Positions 48,276-57,237 of a stretch of DNA of 64,000 nucleotides are shown here, in pieces. How positions within the stretch are numbered: position 1 is the first letter of the stretch; every line of letters starts with the position of its first letter. The notes under the pieces were generated by a model. That model did not search any database and was not told the DNA's origin. It was given only the letters and a program-made list of their open reading frames with translations. The position numbers and the translations under genes are program-made. The DNA is from DASRIA01 sp963724065 (GTDB lineage: Bacteria; Actinomycetota; Thermoleophilia; Solirubrobacterales; JBBDJG01). The stretch spans positions 227,516-291,515 of the forward strand of contig CAVRTB010000004.1 of the NCBI GenBank assembly GCA_963724065.1. The letters are read 5' to 3'.

Positions 48276-49464
48276 TCAGAACTCGACGCGGTACACGGGC
48301 GTGAATGCCTCGGGTTCGATGCTCGCGCCGCGGATCCGGTCGACGCGGTACGCACGTATCTCTCCGTGATCGTTCCTTACGAACAAGAGCAGGTTGCCGT
48401 CGCGGGACATGCGCAAACGAGTAGGGCTCGACGACTCGTACGCCGATGCGACCTCGCTCTGCGTAGTAGTCGACTACGACCTTGAGCCGGTTAGCGCCGG
48501 CGAACCGAATCAGTTCGAGCGGTGCTCCGGTTCGCCACGTCGTCATGTAGCGGGCCGGTCTCCATTCAGTCACGTCGTCGCGGACCGGAACCGACGCGAG
48601 CGCTGGCGCGGCGGTGCTGCCGTTGAGCCACGTGAAGACGTCGTCGAATTCGGCCCAGAAGGTTTCGACCACCGGCAGGTACGGCAGCTGGTGCCCGAGC
48701 ATGTTGTGCCACTCGGTCTCAATCTCGTTCCGGAACCGCGTCTCCCGCATCGACTCGACAGTCGGTACCTCGATGCCGGCGAACGCGCATTTCTCGCGCA
48801 GCACTTCGAGCACATCGAGGTCGCGCCCGATGAGGTCTGGGTGCCGATGCGTATGGATGACGTCGTAGAGATCGCGCGGGCGGCAGCGCTCCGCGAGTGC
48901 GCGGAGTTTCTCGCCCATCAACTCCGGCAACGAGTACGCCAGCACGTCGGCGAGGTGGCCGTCGTCGTGCCCCGCCGCGGTGACGTCGCTGAACGGATGG
49001 AAGACCGGGCGTAATTCGAGCGGCCGAACAATGACCTCGTCGGCCGTGAGATCCAGCTTGACCTTCGGCATCGACGGCGACCCCATCGGTCCGGAATAGC
49101 CGATCCTGCCTTCGACCGTCGGCCGTCCACGCTTGTTGCGACGCGTCCGGAATGACGTGGCGTCAACATGCAGCCGCAGACCGCACTCTCGTTCAAGCCA
49201 GGTTCCAATCGCGCCGAATACGTTCACAAGTCGGTCAACCTCGAGGCCACGCGGTTCAACGGTGAAATCGAGATCCTCAGAGAACCGATACGTCTCGAAC
49301 CAGCACTTGCGCAAGCAGGTCCCGCCCTTGAACGCCCACGATTGCGTCGACTCATTCGCCGCGATACCGGCCAACAGCCAGCCGAGCACGTAGTCCTTTT
49401 CGACGACGTCGTGGCGAAGCTGCCACTCGTTCGCAGCATTCGCGATTTCGCGGTTCGTGATCAC
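48276..49464 (-). CDS. AbiEii/AbiGii-type nucleotidyltransferase toxin with C-terminal WYL-like domain (one frameshift)
   Basis: The GTG start at 49464 overlaps the antitoxin stop (GTGA). Residues 1-290 are the AbiEii fold, with the nucleotidyltransferase motifs SWAFKGGTCLRKC and YRFSEDLDFTV, then MPKVKLDLTADEVIVRP and ELMGEKLRALAERCRPRDLY. The extra C-terminal 75-80 residues read LIRFAGANRLKVVVDYYAE and VRVVEPYSF. After a frame break near 48418 they continue with MSRDGNLLLFVRNDHGEIRA and YRVDRIRGASIEPEAFTPVY, the pattern of a WYL ligand-binding domain. Classic AbiEii lacks this. The toxin nucleotidylates cellular targets such as tRNA in studied homologues. Phage-defence function is inferred. 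Confidence 0.8.
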
Positions 49465-50273
49465 GCGTCGACTTCGACGTTGATGCGCAGCTTCCAACGC
49501 GCCGACGTTGTGCCGCCCGCTGCGCCATCGGGATCAAGTGGGGAGACTCCGGAAGTCACGTGACCCTCGCATGCAGAGACTACTCCCGGCACGTCGATAC
49601 CGAGTGCCTCGACGAGGAAGCCGAGGCGTTTGAACGCAGCTCCATTGTCGAGGCGCGCCAGCGTCTCTACGAGCGCGTCGTCTGGATCGCTCTCGTCCAG
49701 AAACGCGCGCAGGATCTCAGCGACTTGACGCATGCCTCCGCCCAGCCTCGGGACGTCGAGCATCTCTCCGACTGCTCGCGCGGGTTCAGCGACCCGCACG
49801 CGTCGGTCGTGTCGCCATTCCGCACGTAGTCCCCACTCCATTCGGTCGGCGGGGACGTGGTGCACGAGGAACGGGCTTCCGGCGAGGACCGCCTCGGGCT
49901 GCCGGACGCGTTGGGAGGTCGCAACGATCGTGGACCGGAACACCTGGTCGGTCAGCGACCAATGGTTGGCGGCCGACCAGCCGGTCACGTAACACGGCGA
50001 CCAGACCAAGTCCGCCAGGTACCACGGATCCTCGGTCCAGCCTGCGGGATCGGCCGCGTCAACCGGCACGGCCAAATACACCCCGCGTCGCACTCGGCGA
50101 AGCCACCCACGCTCCGCCCACGCCGCAAGCCGCTTCGCCGCCGTCGTGCGCTCGATACCGAGGATCGACGCTGCGCCTTCGACCGTGACGGTCCGCTGAC
50201 CAAGTGAGAAGAGAGAGGCCAGTTCCCGACGGCCTGTCGCACTAACGCCGCCCGCGACCGGCCTTCGTGACAT
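49461..50273 (-). CDS. AbiEi-type antitoxin (type IV TA, winged-helix repressor)
   Basis: The 270-residue protein has an N-terminal winged helix (VTVEGAASILGIERTTAAKR then LAAWAERGWLRRVRRGVYLA) followed by the AbiEi antitoxin fold with WYLADLVWSPCYVTGWSAAN. The C-terminal domain contains LARLDNGAAFKRLGFLVEAL. AbiEi neutralises AbiEii without a protein complex and represses the operon promoter. It precedes the toxin gene with a four-base overlap. No frameshift was seen. A CCAGTA...TACTGG inverted repeat lies 16 bases upstream of the start and could be its operator. Confidence 0.87.
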   Translation of the reverse strand: MSRRPVAGGVSATGRRELASLFSLGQRTVTVEGAASILGIERTTAAKRLAAWAERGWLRRVRRGVYLAVPVDAADPAGWTEDPWYLADLVWSPCYVTGWSAANHWSLTDQVFRSTIVATSQRVRQPEAVLAGSPFLVHHVPADRMEWGLRAEWRHDRRVRVAEPARAVGEMLDVPRLGGGMRQVAEILRAFLDESDPDDALVETLARLDNGAAFKRLGFLVEALGIDVPGVVSACEGHVTSGVSPLDPDGAAGGTTSARWKLRINVEVDA

Positions 50274-50288
50274 CGGAATATCTTAATA

Positions 50289-50319
50289 CCAGTAATTCAC
50301 GTCTAAGTAGGACTACTGG
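50289..50319. promoter_or_regulatory. Inverted repeat upstream of the abiEi-like gene
   Basis: CCAGTA (50289-50294) and TACTGG (50314-50319) form a six-base perfect inverted repeat with a 19-base spacer, in unusually AT-rich sequence just upstream of the antitoxin ATG (50273). AbiEi proteins autoregulate by binding inverted repeats in this position, so an operator is proposed. Confidence 0.35.
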
Positions 50320-50364
50320 CCTTTGCCTATCTACTCGCGTCCCTCAGACCCGCGGCCTCACCGC

Positions 50365-50596
50365 TCAGGTGTTCGCTGCATCGAGCGCCTTCGCCAACGC
50401 TCGGACCGCTCGCTCGAGTGCGCTCAGCTCCTCGTCGGACAGCCGCTCGAGGAGGCCCGATATGAGCTCGACCCGGCGCTGTCGGCCACGCTCCATGACC
50501 CGCCGGCCCTTCTTAGTCGCTCGCACGAGCGTCGCTCGGCCGTCCTGAGGATGCGGACGACGCTCAGCCAGGGACGCCTGTTCGAGTCCGTCAACG
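50365..50596 (-). pseudogene. MarR-family regulator, C-terminal fragment
   Basis: The minus-strand frame ending TGA 50365 reads VVDGLEQASLAERRPHPQDG and RATLVRATKKGRRVMERGRQ, then RRVELISGLLERLSDEELSA. This is the wing and dimerisation helix of a MarR regulator. The frame merges into transposase sequence at about 50590-50600, so the recognition helix and N-terminus are lost. It is truncated by the adjacent IS remnant. Confidence 0.7.
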
Positions 50597-51165
50597 ACAC
50601 GGCCGCACGCCGCTACGGCGTCTCGCAGGCCTACGTCTCTCAGCTGTTGACGCGCTGGCGTGCCGAGGGCGAGGCCGCACTCGAGCCTCGATCGCGCCGA
50701 CCCAAGACCTCACCGACCGCGATCGCGCCCGCAGCCGTCGAGCTGATCGTCGCACTGCGCGACGACCTGACTGCCCAGGGCCTTGACGCTGGACCCGACA
50801 CCATTGCCTGGCACCTCCAACACCACCACCAGGTGAAGGTCTCGATATCGACGATCCGCCGCCGTCTCATCACCGCTGGACGAATCGAACCGCAACCACG
50901 CAAGCGGCCGCGCTCATCGTTCATCCGCTTCGAAGCGGCCCTACCCAACGAGTGCTGGCAGACCGACTTCACCCATTGGCGGTTGGCCGACGGCACCGAC
51001 ACCGAGGTCCTCAGTTGGCTCGACGACCACGCCCGCTACGCGCTGTCGGTCACCGCCCACAAGCGTGTCACCGGCAACATCGTCGTCGACACGTTCTCCG
51101 AATGTGCCGAAAACACGGGCTATCCGGCCTCGGTGCTCTCCGACAACGGCATGGTCTACACGTAG
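50590..51165 (+). pseudogene. Truncated IS481-like transposase remnant
   Basis: The frame reads TAARRYGVSQAYVSQLLTRW, then EPRSRRPKTSPTAIAPAAVE, IDTRI-type linker sequence, and the start of the rve domain (CWQTDFTHWRLADGTDTEVL). It ends abruptly after the second catalytic Asp (VLSDNGMVYT) at TAG 51165, so the catalytic Glu and C-terminus are missing. It is closely similar to the transposase at 57.7-58.9 kb. It lies between a MarR fragment that lost its N-terminus and a hydrolase gene that lost its C-terminus. Confidence 0.78.
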
Positions 51166-51715
51166 TCAGCCTTCGAGATGGGCTGCATCGCTTTGGCGGC
51201 GTAGTGCTTGGCGTGATCGGTCTCGGCAAGATCGGCCAGCGTTCGCCTGTGGAACGTCTCTGGCGACATTCGCTTCAGCGAGAAGGAAAGCGCCTTGTAC
51301 ATCAGACGCCAGCCAGCGCCCGTGGTCATCGACAGGTCGGTCGCGCCGATGACGACCAGTGCTCGAGTTAGCTCGGGGAACTCGTGGAACGAACTGCAGG
51401 GCGACGTAGCCACCCATCGAGTGTCCGACCACGACGGCCTCGTCGCAGTCGACTTGCTCAAGGATCGCAGCGAGATCGCCAGCAAGCGTCGCCACCGTGA
51501 ACTCGGCACCGAGGGGCTTCGACCGTCCGTGACCTCGCATGTCCCACGTGACGACCTGGAACCCAGCGTCGACCAGGGCAGGCAGCTGCCGCGTCGAACG
51601 ACCGGTGGTCGAGGCTTGCGCCGTGCGTGAAGGCAACGACCATCCCGTCGCGCGGCCCCGTCACCCAGAAGTGGAGCTCTGATCCCAGGCGACGCAGGCT
51701 GCCCTCGCTGGTCAT
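51166..51715 (-). pseudogene. Alpha/beta-hydrolase, 3'-truncated and frameshifted
   Basis: The ATG at 51715 begins MTSEGSLRRLGSELHFWVTG with the HG oxyanion region VAFTHGASLDHRSF. After a break near 51600 the next frame gives VVTWDMRGHGRSKPLG and the nucleophile elbow VVVGHSMGGYVALQF. After a second break near 51390 it gives ELTRALVVIGATDLSMTTGA and the cap region. The coding sequence runs into the transposase remnant near 51170, so the catalytic His is lost. It follows the mycothiol-isomerase-like gene on the same strand. Confidence 0.72.
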
Positions 51716-51719
51716 GGGG

Positions 51720-52361
51720 TCACATGCCGAAGGATGTCTCGCGGATGGCTACAACGGCCGCGGGCTCTCCTTCGATCTCCACCTGGGCGACGGATCGTCG
51801 TCCGAAGAGAAACAGCAGGAGCTCGCCAGGTGCTCCGACGAGACGAGCTGACGTCTTGCCTCGCCGAGCTCGCACTCGCTCGGTGGTCCCGGCCCACTCG
51901 AGGTCGAGGTTCACGCCTCGCAGACGCCGAGCAAGGAACCACGGCGAGCGAGCGACGTTTCGCCACAGCGCCGCATCGAGATTCGGCGCATTGCTCCGGG
52001 GCCCACGGCCGTTCGCCCGGCGCACGTCCTCGTGATGCACGAAGAACTCGTTGAGATTGGGAAACCTCCGGACCCAACCGATGCGGAAGAAGCCAGGTGG
52101 CGGCCCCGACCTGACTTGATCGACGAGCGACGCGAAGTCGCGCTCGGCCAGCGTGGCTGTACGCCTCGCGGCGAACCGATGCCACCGCCCGGGGAGAACG
52201 AGGCCAGGTGCAGCGAGGTAGTCGTGCTCACGCAGCACGAGGTGGGCAGCGAGGTCGCGGGTGGACCATGGTTCCAGCAGGGTCGGCGCGTCGGGACCGA
52301 GGTCGACGAGGAGATCGCACAGCTGTTGACGCTCAAGTGCGTCGAACGGGACCTCCGCCAC
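51720..52361 (-). CDS. TIGR03085-like mycothiol-dependent maleylpyruvate isomerase family protein (DinB fold)
   Basis: The 213-residue protein has the DinB-like helical bundle beginning LERQQLCDLLVDLGPDAPTL. The conserved W in EPWSTRDLAAHLVLRE and the metal-ligand-type His in HLVLREHDY and NEFFVHHEDVRRA mark the MDMPI_N group. Actinobacterial members use mycothiol for thiol transfer or isomerisation; this subgroup has no fixed function. It is intact and lies five bases upstream of the broken hydrolase gene on the same strand, so the two were probably one operon. Confidence 0.82.
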   Translation of the reverse strand: MAEVPFDALERQQLCDLLVDLGPDAPTLLEPWSTRDLAAHLVLREHDYLAAPGLVLPGRWHRFAARRTATLAERDFASLVDQVRSGPPPGFFRIGWVRRFPNLNEFFVHHEDVRRANGRGPRSNAPNLDAALWRNVARSPWFLARRLRGVNLDLEWAGTTERVRARRGKTSARLVGAPGELLLFLFGRRSVAQVEIEGEPAAVVAIRETSFGM

Positions 52362-52596
52362 GTCGCCGGACTCTAACCACGCACCGGCGCGGGGGTAGCG
52401 GCATGACGCTGCTCGACGAGCGACTTCTCGCGGCCGGCGTTGAACCGGGCTCGATCGGGATCAGTCGGGATAGGCGGGGTTGACTCCGACCAGGTGTGGT
52501 GCGGGCTACGGTGGCGTTTGGCGTGCCGGGAAGCCTGGTCGGCGAGTTGATTCGTCGACCCCAGGAGCGCCATGACCGACCTACGTTTTGGCCACG

Positions 52597-53913
52597 ATGA
52601 GCACTGACCGCTCACCGTCGGCCCGCCGATCGACACCGGCGCGCAGCCTCCCCGCGGTGGTCGCTCGCTTCGTGCGGACCGAGGCGTCGGGCGGGATCGC
52701 GCTCGTCGTTGCCGCCGTGGTCGCGTTGGTGTGGGCGAATTCGCCATGGCAGCACAGCTACGAGACGCTCTGGCACAGCCACGTCACCATCGGCTTCGGC
52801 GTCTTCCGCGTCGACGAGGACCTCCGACACTTCGTCAACGACGGCCTGATGGCGTTGTTCTTCTTCGTCGTCGGCCTCGAGATCAAACGCGAGGTCGTTC
52901 ACGGCGAGCTCGCCGACCGCCGCGTCGCCGCGCTCCCAGTGTTCGCCGCGGTCGGCGGCATGGTGGTGCCCGCAATGTTGTACGTGCTTGTGGCCGGCGG
53001 CGGGGCGGGCGGGCACGGGTGGGGTATCGCTATGGCAACCGACATCGCGTTCGCGCTCGGCGTCCTCGCCCTGCTCGGGTCGCGTGTGCCGTCATCGCTC
53101 AAGCTGTTCCTGCTCACACTGGCCATCGTCGACGACGTCGGCGCCATCATCGTCATCGCCGTCTTCTACAGCGGCACCATCGACGCAACCGCGCTGCTCG
53201 CCGCGGCCAGCGGACTCGTGGTCTCGGTCGTGCTGCGGCGCCTCCGGGTCGACTGGTCGCCTATCTACGTCGCCCTCGCCGTTGCGATCTGGTACGCCAC
53301 GTACCGCTCCGGGGTGCACGCCACCATCGCCGGAGTCGCGTTGGCCCTCACCACTCCGACCCAGCGGCTGGCCCCGGCCCACACCGCACGGCGATGGGCC
53401 CAGGACCTCTCCGACGAGCCCAGTGCGAGCGAGATCCACCAGATGACGATCATCGCCCGCGAGAGTGTCTCGCCGGCCGAGCACCTCGAGGAATTGCTCC
53501 ACCCCGCCACCAGTTTCGTCGTGCTCCCTGTCTTCGCGCTCGCCAACGCCGGCCTCGAACTCCGATCCAACATGCTCTCCGGCACCGGCGCCGCCCGGGT
53601 GGCCCTGGGGGTGGTCGTCGGACTGGTCGTTGGCAAGCTCCTCGGCATCCTCGCCGGCGCGTGGCTTGGCGTACGCCTCCGACTCGCGGTCCTCCCCGCA
53701 GAAACCCGATGGCAACACCTCGCCGGAGCAGCCGCGCTCGGTGGCATCGGGTTCACGGTCTCACTGTTCATTGCCGGGCTCGCGTTCGCCGATCCCGCGC
53801 TGGTCGACGCCGCGAAGCTCGCCATCTTCGCCGCGTCGGTCGCCTCCGCGGTGATCGGCACTGGGATCCTGCTCAGCACCCGCTCCCGCGCCGAGACGGC
53901 CGCCGATGAGTAG
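52597..53913 (+). CDS. nhaA: Na+/H+ antiporter NhaA
   Basis: The 438-residue protein starts at ATG 52597 and has 12 membrane segments. Signatures include ALFFFVVGLEIKREVVHGEL, GWGIAMATDIAFALGVLALL and the ion-binding Asp pair LAIVDDVGAIIVIAVFY. A lysine in the GKLLGI segment matches the helix 10 position. NhaA exchanges two protons for one Na+ in pH and sodium homeostasis. No frameshift was seen, in contrast to its neighbours. Upstream, 235 bases to the previous divergent gene contain no gene; downstream, 155 bases separate it from the LuxR regulator. Confidence 0.95.
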   Translation: MSTDRSPSARRSTPARSLPAVVARFVRTEASGGIALVVAAVVALVWANSPWQHSYETLWHSHVTIGFGVFRVDEDLRHFVNDGLMALFFFVVGLEIKREVVHGELADRRVAALPVFAAVGGMVVPAMLYVLVAGGGAGGHGWGIAMATDIAFALGVLALLGSRVPSSLKLFLLTLAIVDDVGAIIVIAVFYSGTIDATALLAAASGLVVSVVLRRLRVDWSPIYVALAVAIWYATYRSGVHATIAGVALALTTPTQRLAPAHTARRWAQDLSDEPSASEIHQMTIIARESVSPAEHLEELLHPATSFVVLPVFALANAGLELRSNMLSGTGAARVALGVVVGLVVGKLLGILAGAWLGVRLRLAVLPAETRWQHLAGAAALGGIGFTVSLFIAGLAFADPALVDAAKLAIFAASVASAVIGTGILLSTRSRAETAADE

Positions 53914-54068
53914 CAGCCATCTCATCGTCACACTGGCGCTAACCGAAGGTCAGCGCACACACCCGAAGGGTCAAGATCTCTAGGCGGCACCAGCTCGAGT
54001 CGGTCTCTTCATCGGTCCAAGGCTGGTTCGCTAGGCCGTTTGGGACGGCAGGTGTAAGCATCGCCCTT

Positions 54069-55696
54069 ATGGATACGCTCGCCGCCGCTCACGCAGCCTT
54101 CGCGGCGAACGATTGGGCCGGGGCCAATGATGGTTTCCTTGCCGCCCGAGAGGAGGCACCGCTCGACGCCGACGACCTGAGCGCCCTGGGCCGCTGCCTC
54201 GTGGTGGCTCGGGCTCATGGACGAATCGCTGGCGGCGTGGGAGGCGGCCTACGAGGGGTACGTCGATGCGTCGGACAACCGCGCCGCTGCCATGCGGGCC
54301 TTCGACATCGCTTACGGCTACTTCCTGCGGGGAAACGAAACCATCGGCAGCGGTTGGCTGAACCGCGCCCAACGCCTCGTGGACGACGAGCCGGATTGCG
54401 CCGAGCAGGGATACCTCCTCTACTTCGCCGTGGAGACCTCCCTCGACGGCGGCGAGGACACGATGGCCAGGGCGCGCCAGGTCCAGGGCTTCGGCCGCCG
54501 GCATGCGGACCGCAACCTCGTCGCCGCCGGGATGGTGTCGGAGGGCCGCGTCCTGATCAAGCTCGGTCGGGCACAAGAAGGCGTGGCCCTGCTGGACGAG
54601 GGGATGCTGGAGGCGTCGTCGGAAGAGCCTTTCGCCGGTCTGGGCCGGCAACGTCTACTGCCACCTCATGGCGGCGTGCTACGAGCTCGGCGACATCCGC
54701 CGGGCGGCGGCCTGGACCCAGTCGACGTCGGAGTGGTGCGACCGGATGGCGCCGGCGGTGCTGTTCAAGGGCATCTGCCGCGTCCACCGCGGCCCAGGTC
54801 ATGCAGATCCGCGGCGCCTGGACGCAAGCCCAGGACGAGGCGGAGCGGGTCTGCGAGGACGTCGCCCACATCCATGTCGGCATCGTCGCCGAAGCCCGCT
54901 ACCAGATCGGTGAGATCAGGCGGTTGCGGGGCGATCTCGACGGCGCCGAGGACGCCTACCGCCTGGGTCACGAGCTGGGCCGCGACCCGGAGCCGGGGCT
55001 CGCCCTCGTCCGCTTGGCGCAGGGCCGCACCGACGCCGCGGCGGCGTTGATCCGCTCCGCCCTGGCCGGTGTCACCGACCAGCTGGCACGGGCGCCACTG
55101 CTGGTCGCCCAGGTCGAGATTGCCATCGCCGCCGGTGACCCGGCGACGGCGTCGGTGGCTGCCGACGAGCTCGATGCGGTGGCGGCTGCGTACCAGAGCT
55201 CCGGTCTCCAGGCCGCCGCCAAGCGGTGCCGCGGCTCGGTCCTGCTCGCCGACCGGGCGGACCGAGGATGCCCTCTCGACGCTGCGGGCGGCCTGCTCCG
55301 GCTGGACCGAACTCGAGGCGCCATACGACTGCGCCAAGGTGCGGGTGCTCCTGGCCCGGGCCTACCGGCAGCTGGGCGACGTCGAGTCGTCGGAGCGCGA
55401 GTTCGATGCGGCCCGCTCCGCGTTCGAGGAGCTGGGCGCCGAGCTCGACGCAAGGCAGGCCGGCGGGGAGCGCCGGGCGACACTCCCGAACGGGCTCACC
55501 GAACGGGAGGGCGGAGGTGCTGGCGCTGGTGGCCGCCGGCAGCACCAACCGTCAGATCGCCGAGGCGCTGCTCCTCAGCCAGAAGACGGTGGAGCGGCAC
55601 GTCTCGAACATCTTCACGAAACTCGAGGTCACGACCCGCACAGCGGCGGCGCGGTTCGCCTTCGAGCACGGGATCGCCTCGCCAAGGCATGGGTAG
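54069..55696 (+). CDS. LuxR-family regulator with TPR-like sensor region (multiple frameshifts)
   Basis: The start at ATG 54069 reads MDTLAAAHAAFAANDWAGAN. Helical TPR-like repeats continue through several frames: MDESLAAWEAAYEGYVDASD, MAACYELGDIRRAAAWTQST, and EIRRLRGDLDGAEDAYRLGH. The C-terminal LuxR helix-turn-helix is VLALVAAGSTNRQIAEALLL with SQKTVERHVSNIFTKLEV. Breaks are near 54200, 54640, 54775, 55255 and 55520. Repaired length is about 540 residues. It lacks an ATPase domain, unlike the 40 kb regulator. The methyltransferase gene 60 bases downstream is its likely target. Confidence 0.78.
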
Positions 55697-55755
55697 ATCC
55701 ACCCATGCCCGCGCCGGAGGTTGAGTCACTGCCCCGATGAAGCGGACGCAACGCG

Positions 55756-56664
55756 ATGCTTACCGTCGCAGTCATGACGACAACCGAAGTGCGCAAGGCA
55801 TCGTTCAACGAGCTGCAGGCGTTGACCACACGGCTCGTCACCCAGGCAGAGGCCCTGGCGGCGCTCGTCGCCCGGCTCAAGTTGGATGCGACCGGCGAGC
55901 CGGGCGATCCTGAGGTAACCGCTCAGCTCGACCGCGTCCTGGATCTCATCGGCGCGACGGACCTGTGCGCCGACCTCGACGAGCGGGAACGCGCGACCGT
56001 GATCGGCCACGCAACCACGATGCTCCGGCAGGCCATGGACCTCATCGACGATCCGGTCCGCCCCGGAGGCTGGTACTACACCGATCCCCAGATCATCCAG
56101 GGTCAAGGTGCCAGCTCCGCGATCGTCGCTCAGCTGATCGCGGGCGCCGGGATCGGCCGGCACGACGCCCGCATCCTCGACATCGGGACGGGCGTGGGTG
56201 CCCTCGCTGTGGCGTTCTGCCGGGCCTTTCCCGGCTCGACGGTGGTCGGCATCGACTCCGTGGGAGCTGTCGCTCGAACTGGCGCGCCAGAACGTGGCCG
56301 CGGCCGGGCTCGGCTCCCGCATCACGTTGCGCCAGACGCGCATCGAAGCCTTCGAGGACGACGAGGGCTTCGACCTCGTCTGGATGCCGGTGATCTTCCT
56401 CTCCCGGGCGATCCTCGAGGACGCCGTGGGCGGGCCGTGGCGGCGATGCGACCCGGAGCTCAGATCGTTCTGGGCCGGTACGCCGGCTCGGACGACCCGC
56501 TCGTCGGCGCGCTCGGCGACCTCAGGACGATCCGCTCGGGCGGCACCCTGCTCAACCCCTCCGACACCCGAGCCCTGCTCGAAGGCGCCGGCCTCGTCGA
56601 CGTGCGCGAGATCGAACGCACGTGGCCGGCGCCGATCGGACTGACCGCCGGTCGCCGCCCGTAG
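55756..56664 (+). CDS. SAM-dependent methyltransferase (two frameshifts)
   Basis: The start is ATG 55756 or 55774. An N-terminal helical region (to about residue 110) precedes motif I, ARILDIGTGVGALAVAFCRA. The frame breaks near 56265 and continues with LELARQNVAAAGLGSRITLR. It breaks again near 56440 and continues with AAMRPGAQIVLGRYAGSDDP to the TAG at 56664. The repaired protein is about 302 residues. The overall plan, helical N-domain plus class I core, resembles the 24.6 kb methyltransferase, and both follow a regulator gene. The substrate is unknown. Confidence 0.75.
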   Translation: MLTVAVMTTTEVRKASFNELQALTTRLVTQAEALAALVARLKLDATGEPGDPEVTAQLDRVLDLIGATDLCADLDERERATVIGHATTMLRQAMDLIDDPVRPGGWYYTDPQIIQGQGASSAIVAQLIAGAGIGRHDARILDIGTGVGALAVAFCRAFPGSTVVGIDSVGAVARTGAPERGRGRARLPHHVAPDAHRSLRGRRGLRPRLDAGDLPLPGDPRGRRGRAVAAMRPGAQIVLGRYAGSDDPLVGALGDLRTIRSGGTLLNPSDTRALLEGAGLVDVREIERTWPAPIGLTAGRRP

Positions 56665-56756
56665 AACGTCGGGCAGCCGGCAGCACCAGATGTGGAGAGA
56701 AGCTTCTCCATCAACAAGGCCTCGGCACCGCGCCGAGGCAAGACAAAGGGAGAGTC

Positions 56757-57003
56757 ATGTACGTCATCGCAATTCACGAGGTATCCGACCCGGACGCGTT
56801 CTGGAGCGGACCAGCTGGACCTGCCCAAGGGAACCGAACTGCCAATCGTCGTGCCGAGCGCTGACGGCCGGCGGGGCGTGTGCGTCTTCAAGTCCGACTC
56901 CGTCGAGACAGTGAGAAACCTCGTCGACGGCGCAGCGGGAGCGATCAGCAAGAACGAGTTCTACGCGATCAACGAGAACAACGCGCAAGGGCTGCCCGTC
57001 TAA
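56757..57003 (+). CDS. Small ferredoxin-fold-like protein of unknown function (one frameshift)
   Basis: The start at ATG 56757 has an AAAGGGAGAG ribosome-binding site and reads MYVIAIHEVSDPDAFWSG. The frame breaks near 56805 and resumes LPKGTELPIVVPSADGRRGV, then CVFKSDSVETVRNLVDGAAG and ends AQGLPV. The repaired length is about 82 residues. The strand-helix pattern and the C-terminal NEFYAINENNAQGLP are typical of small actinobacterial proteins related to the dimeric alpha-beta-barrel group. The function is unknown. It follows the methyltransferase closely on the same strand. Confidence 0.6.
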
Positions 57004-57237
57004 GTACTCATCCCTCACGCACGTTCGAAGTCCCTCCCAGTGAGGGCCTTCGACGCCGTCTCGCCGAGCGTCGGCGAAGGAACTGACACTGCCTGCCCTC
57101 CCTAACCCGCCCGATCGCCCGGTCCGAACCGCGGCGAGCCCGACACGTCGGACCCTTGTAACCACCACCGGCAGGGGCCCACTCGTTTGGCCGCACAGCC
57201 TCACATCGGTACACGAGCAGAGCCGTTTTTTGTCCGG
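57004..57237. other. Intergenic sequence, nothing recognised
   Basis: These 234 bases hold no reading frame with conserved features. Together with the uncertain minus-strand ORF that follows and the hairpin at 57575, the whole 57.0-57.6 kb interval looks like flanking debris of the second IS element. Confidence 0.4.

Noticed and set aside
52588..52596. TTG start for NhaA three codons upstream
   Set aside because: ATG 52597 is a better start and the added residues are not conserved.
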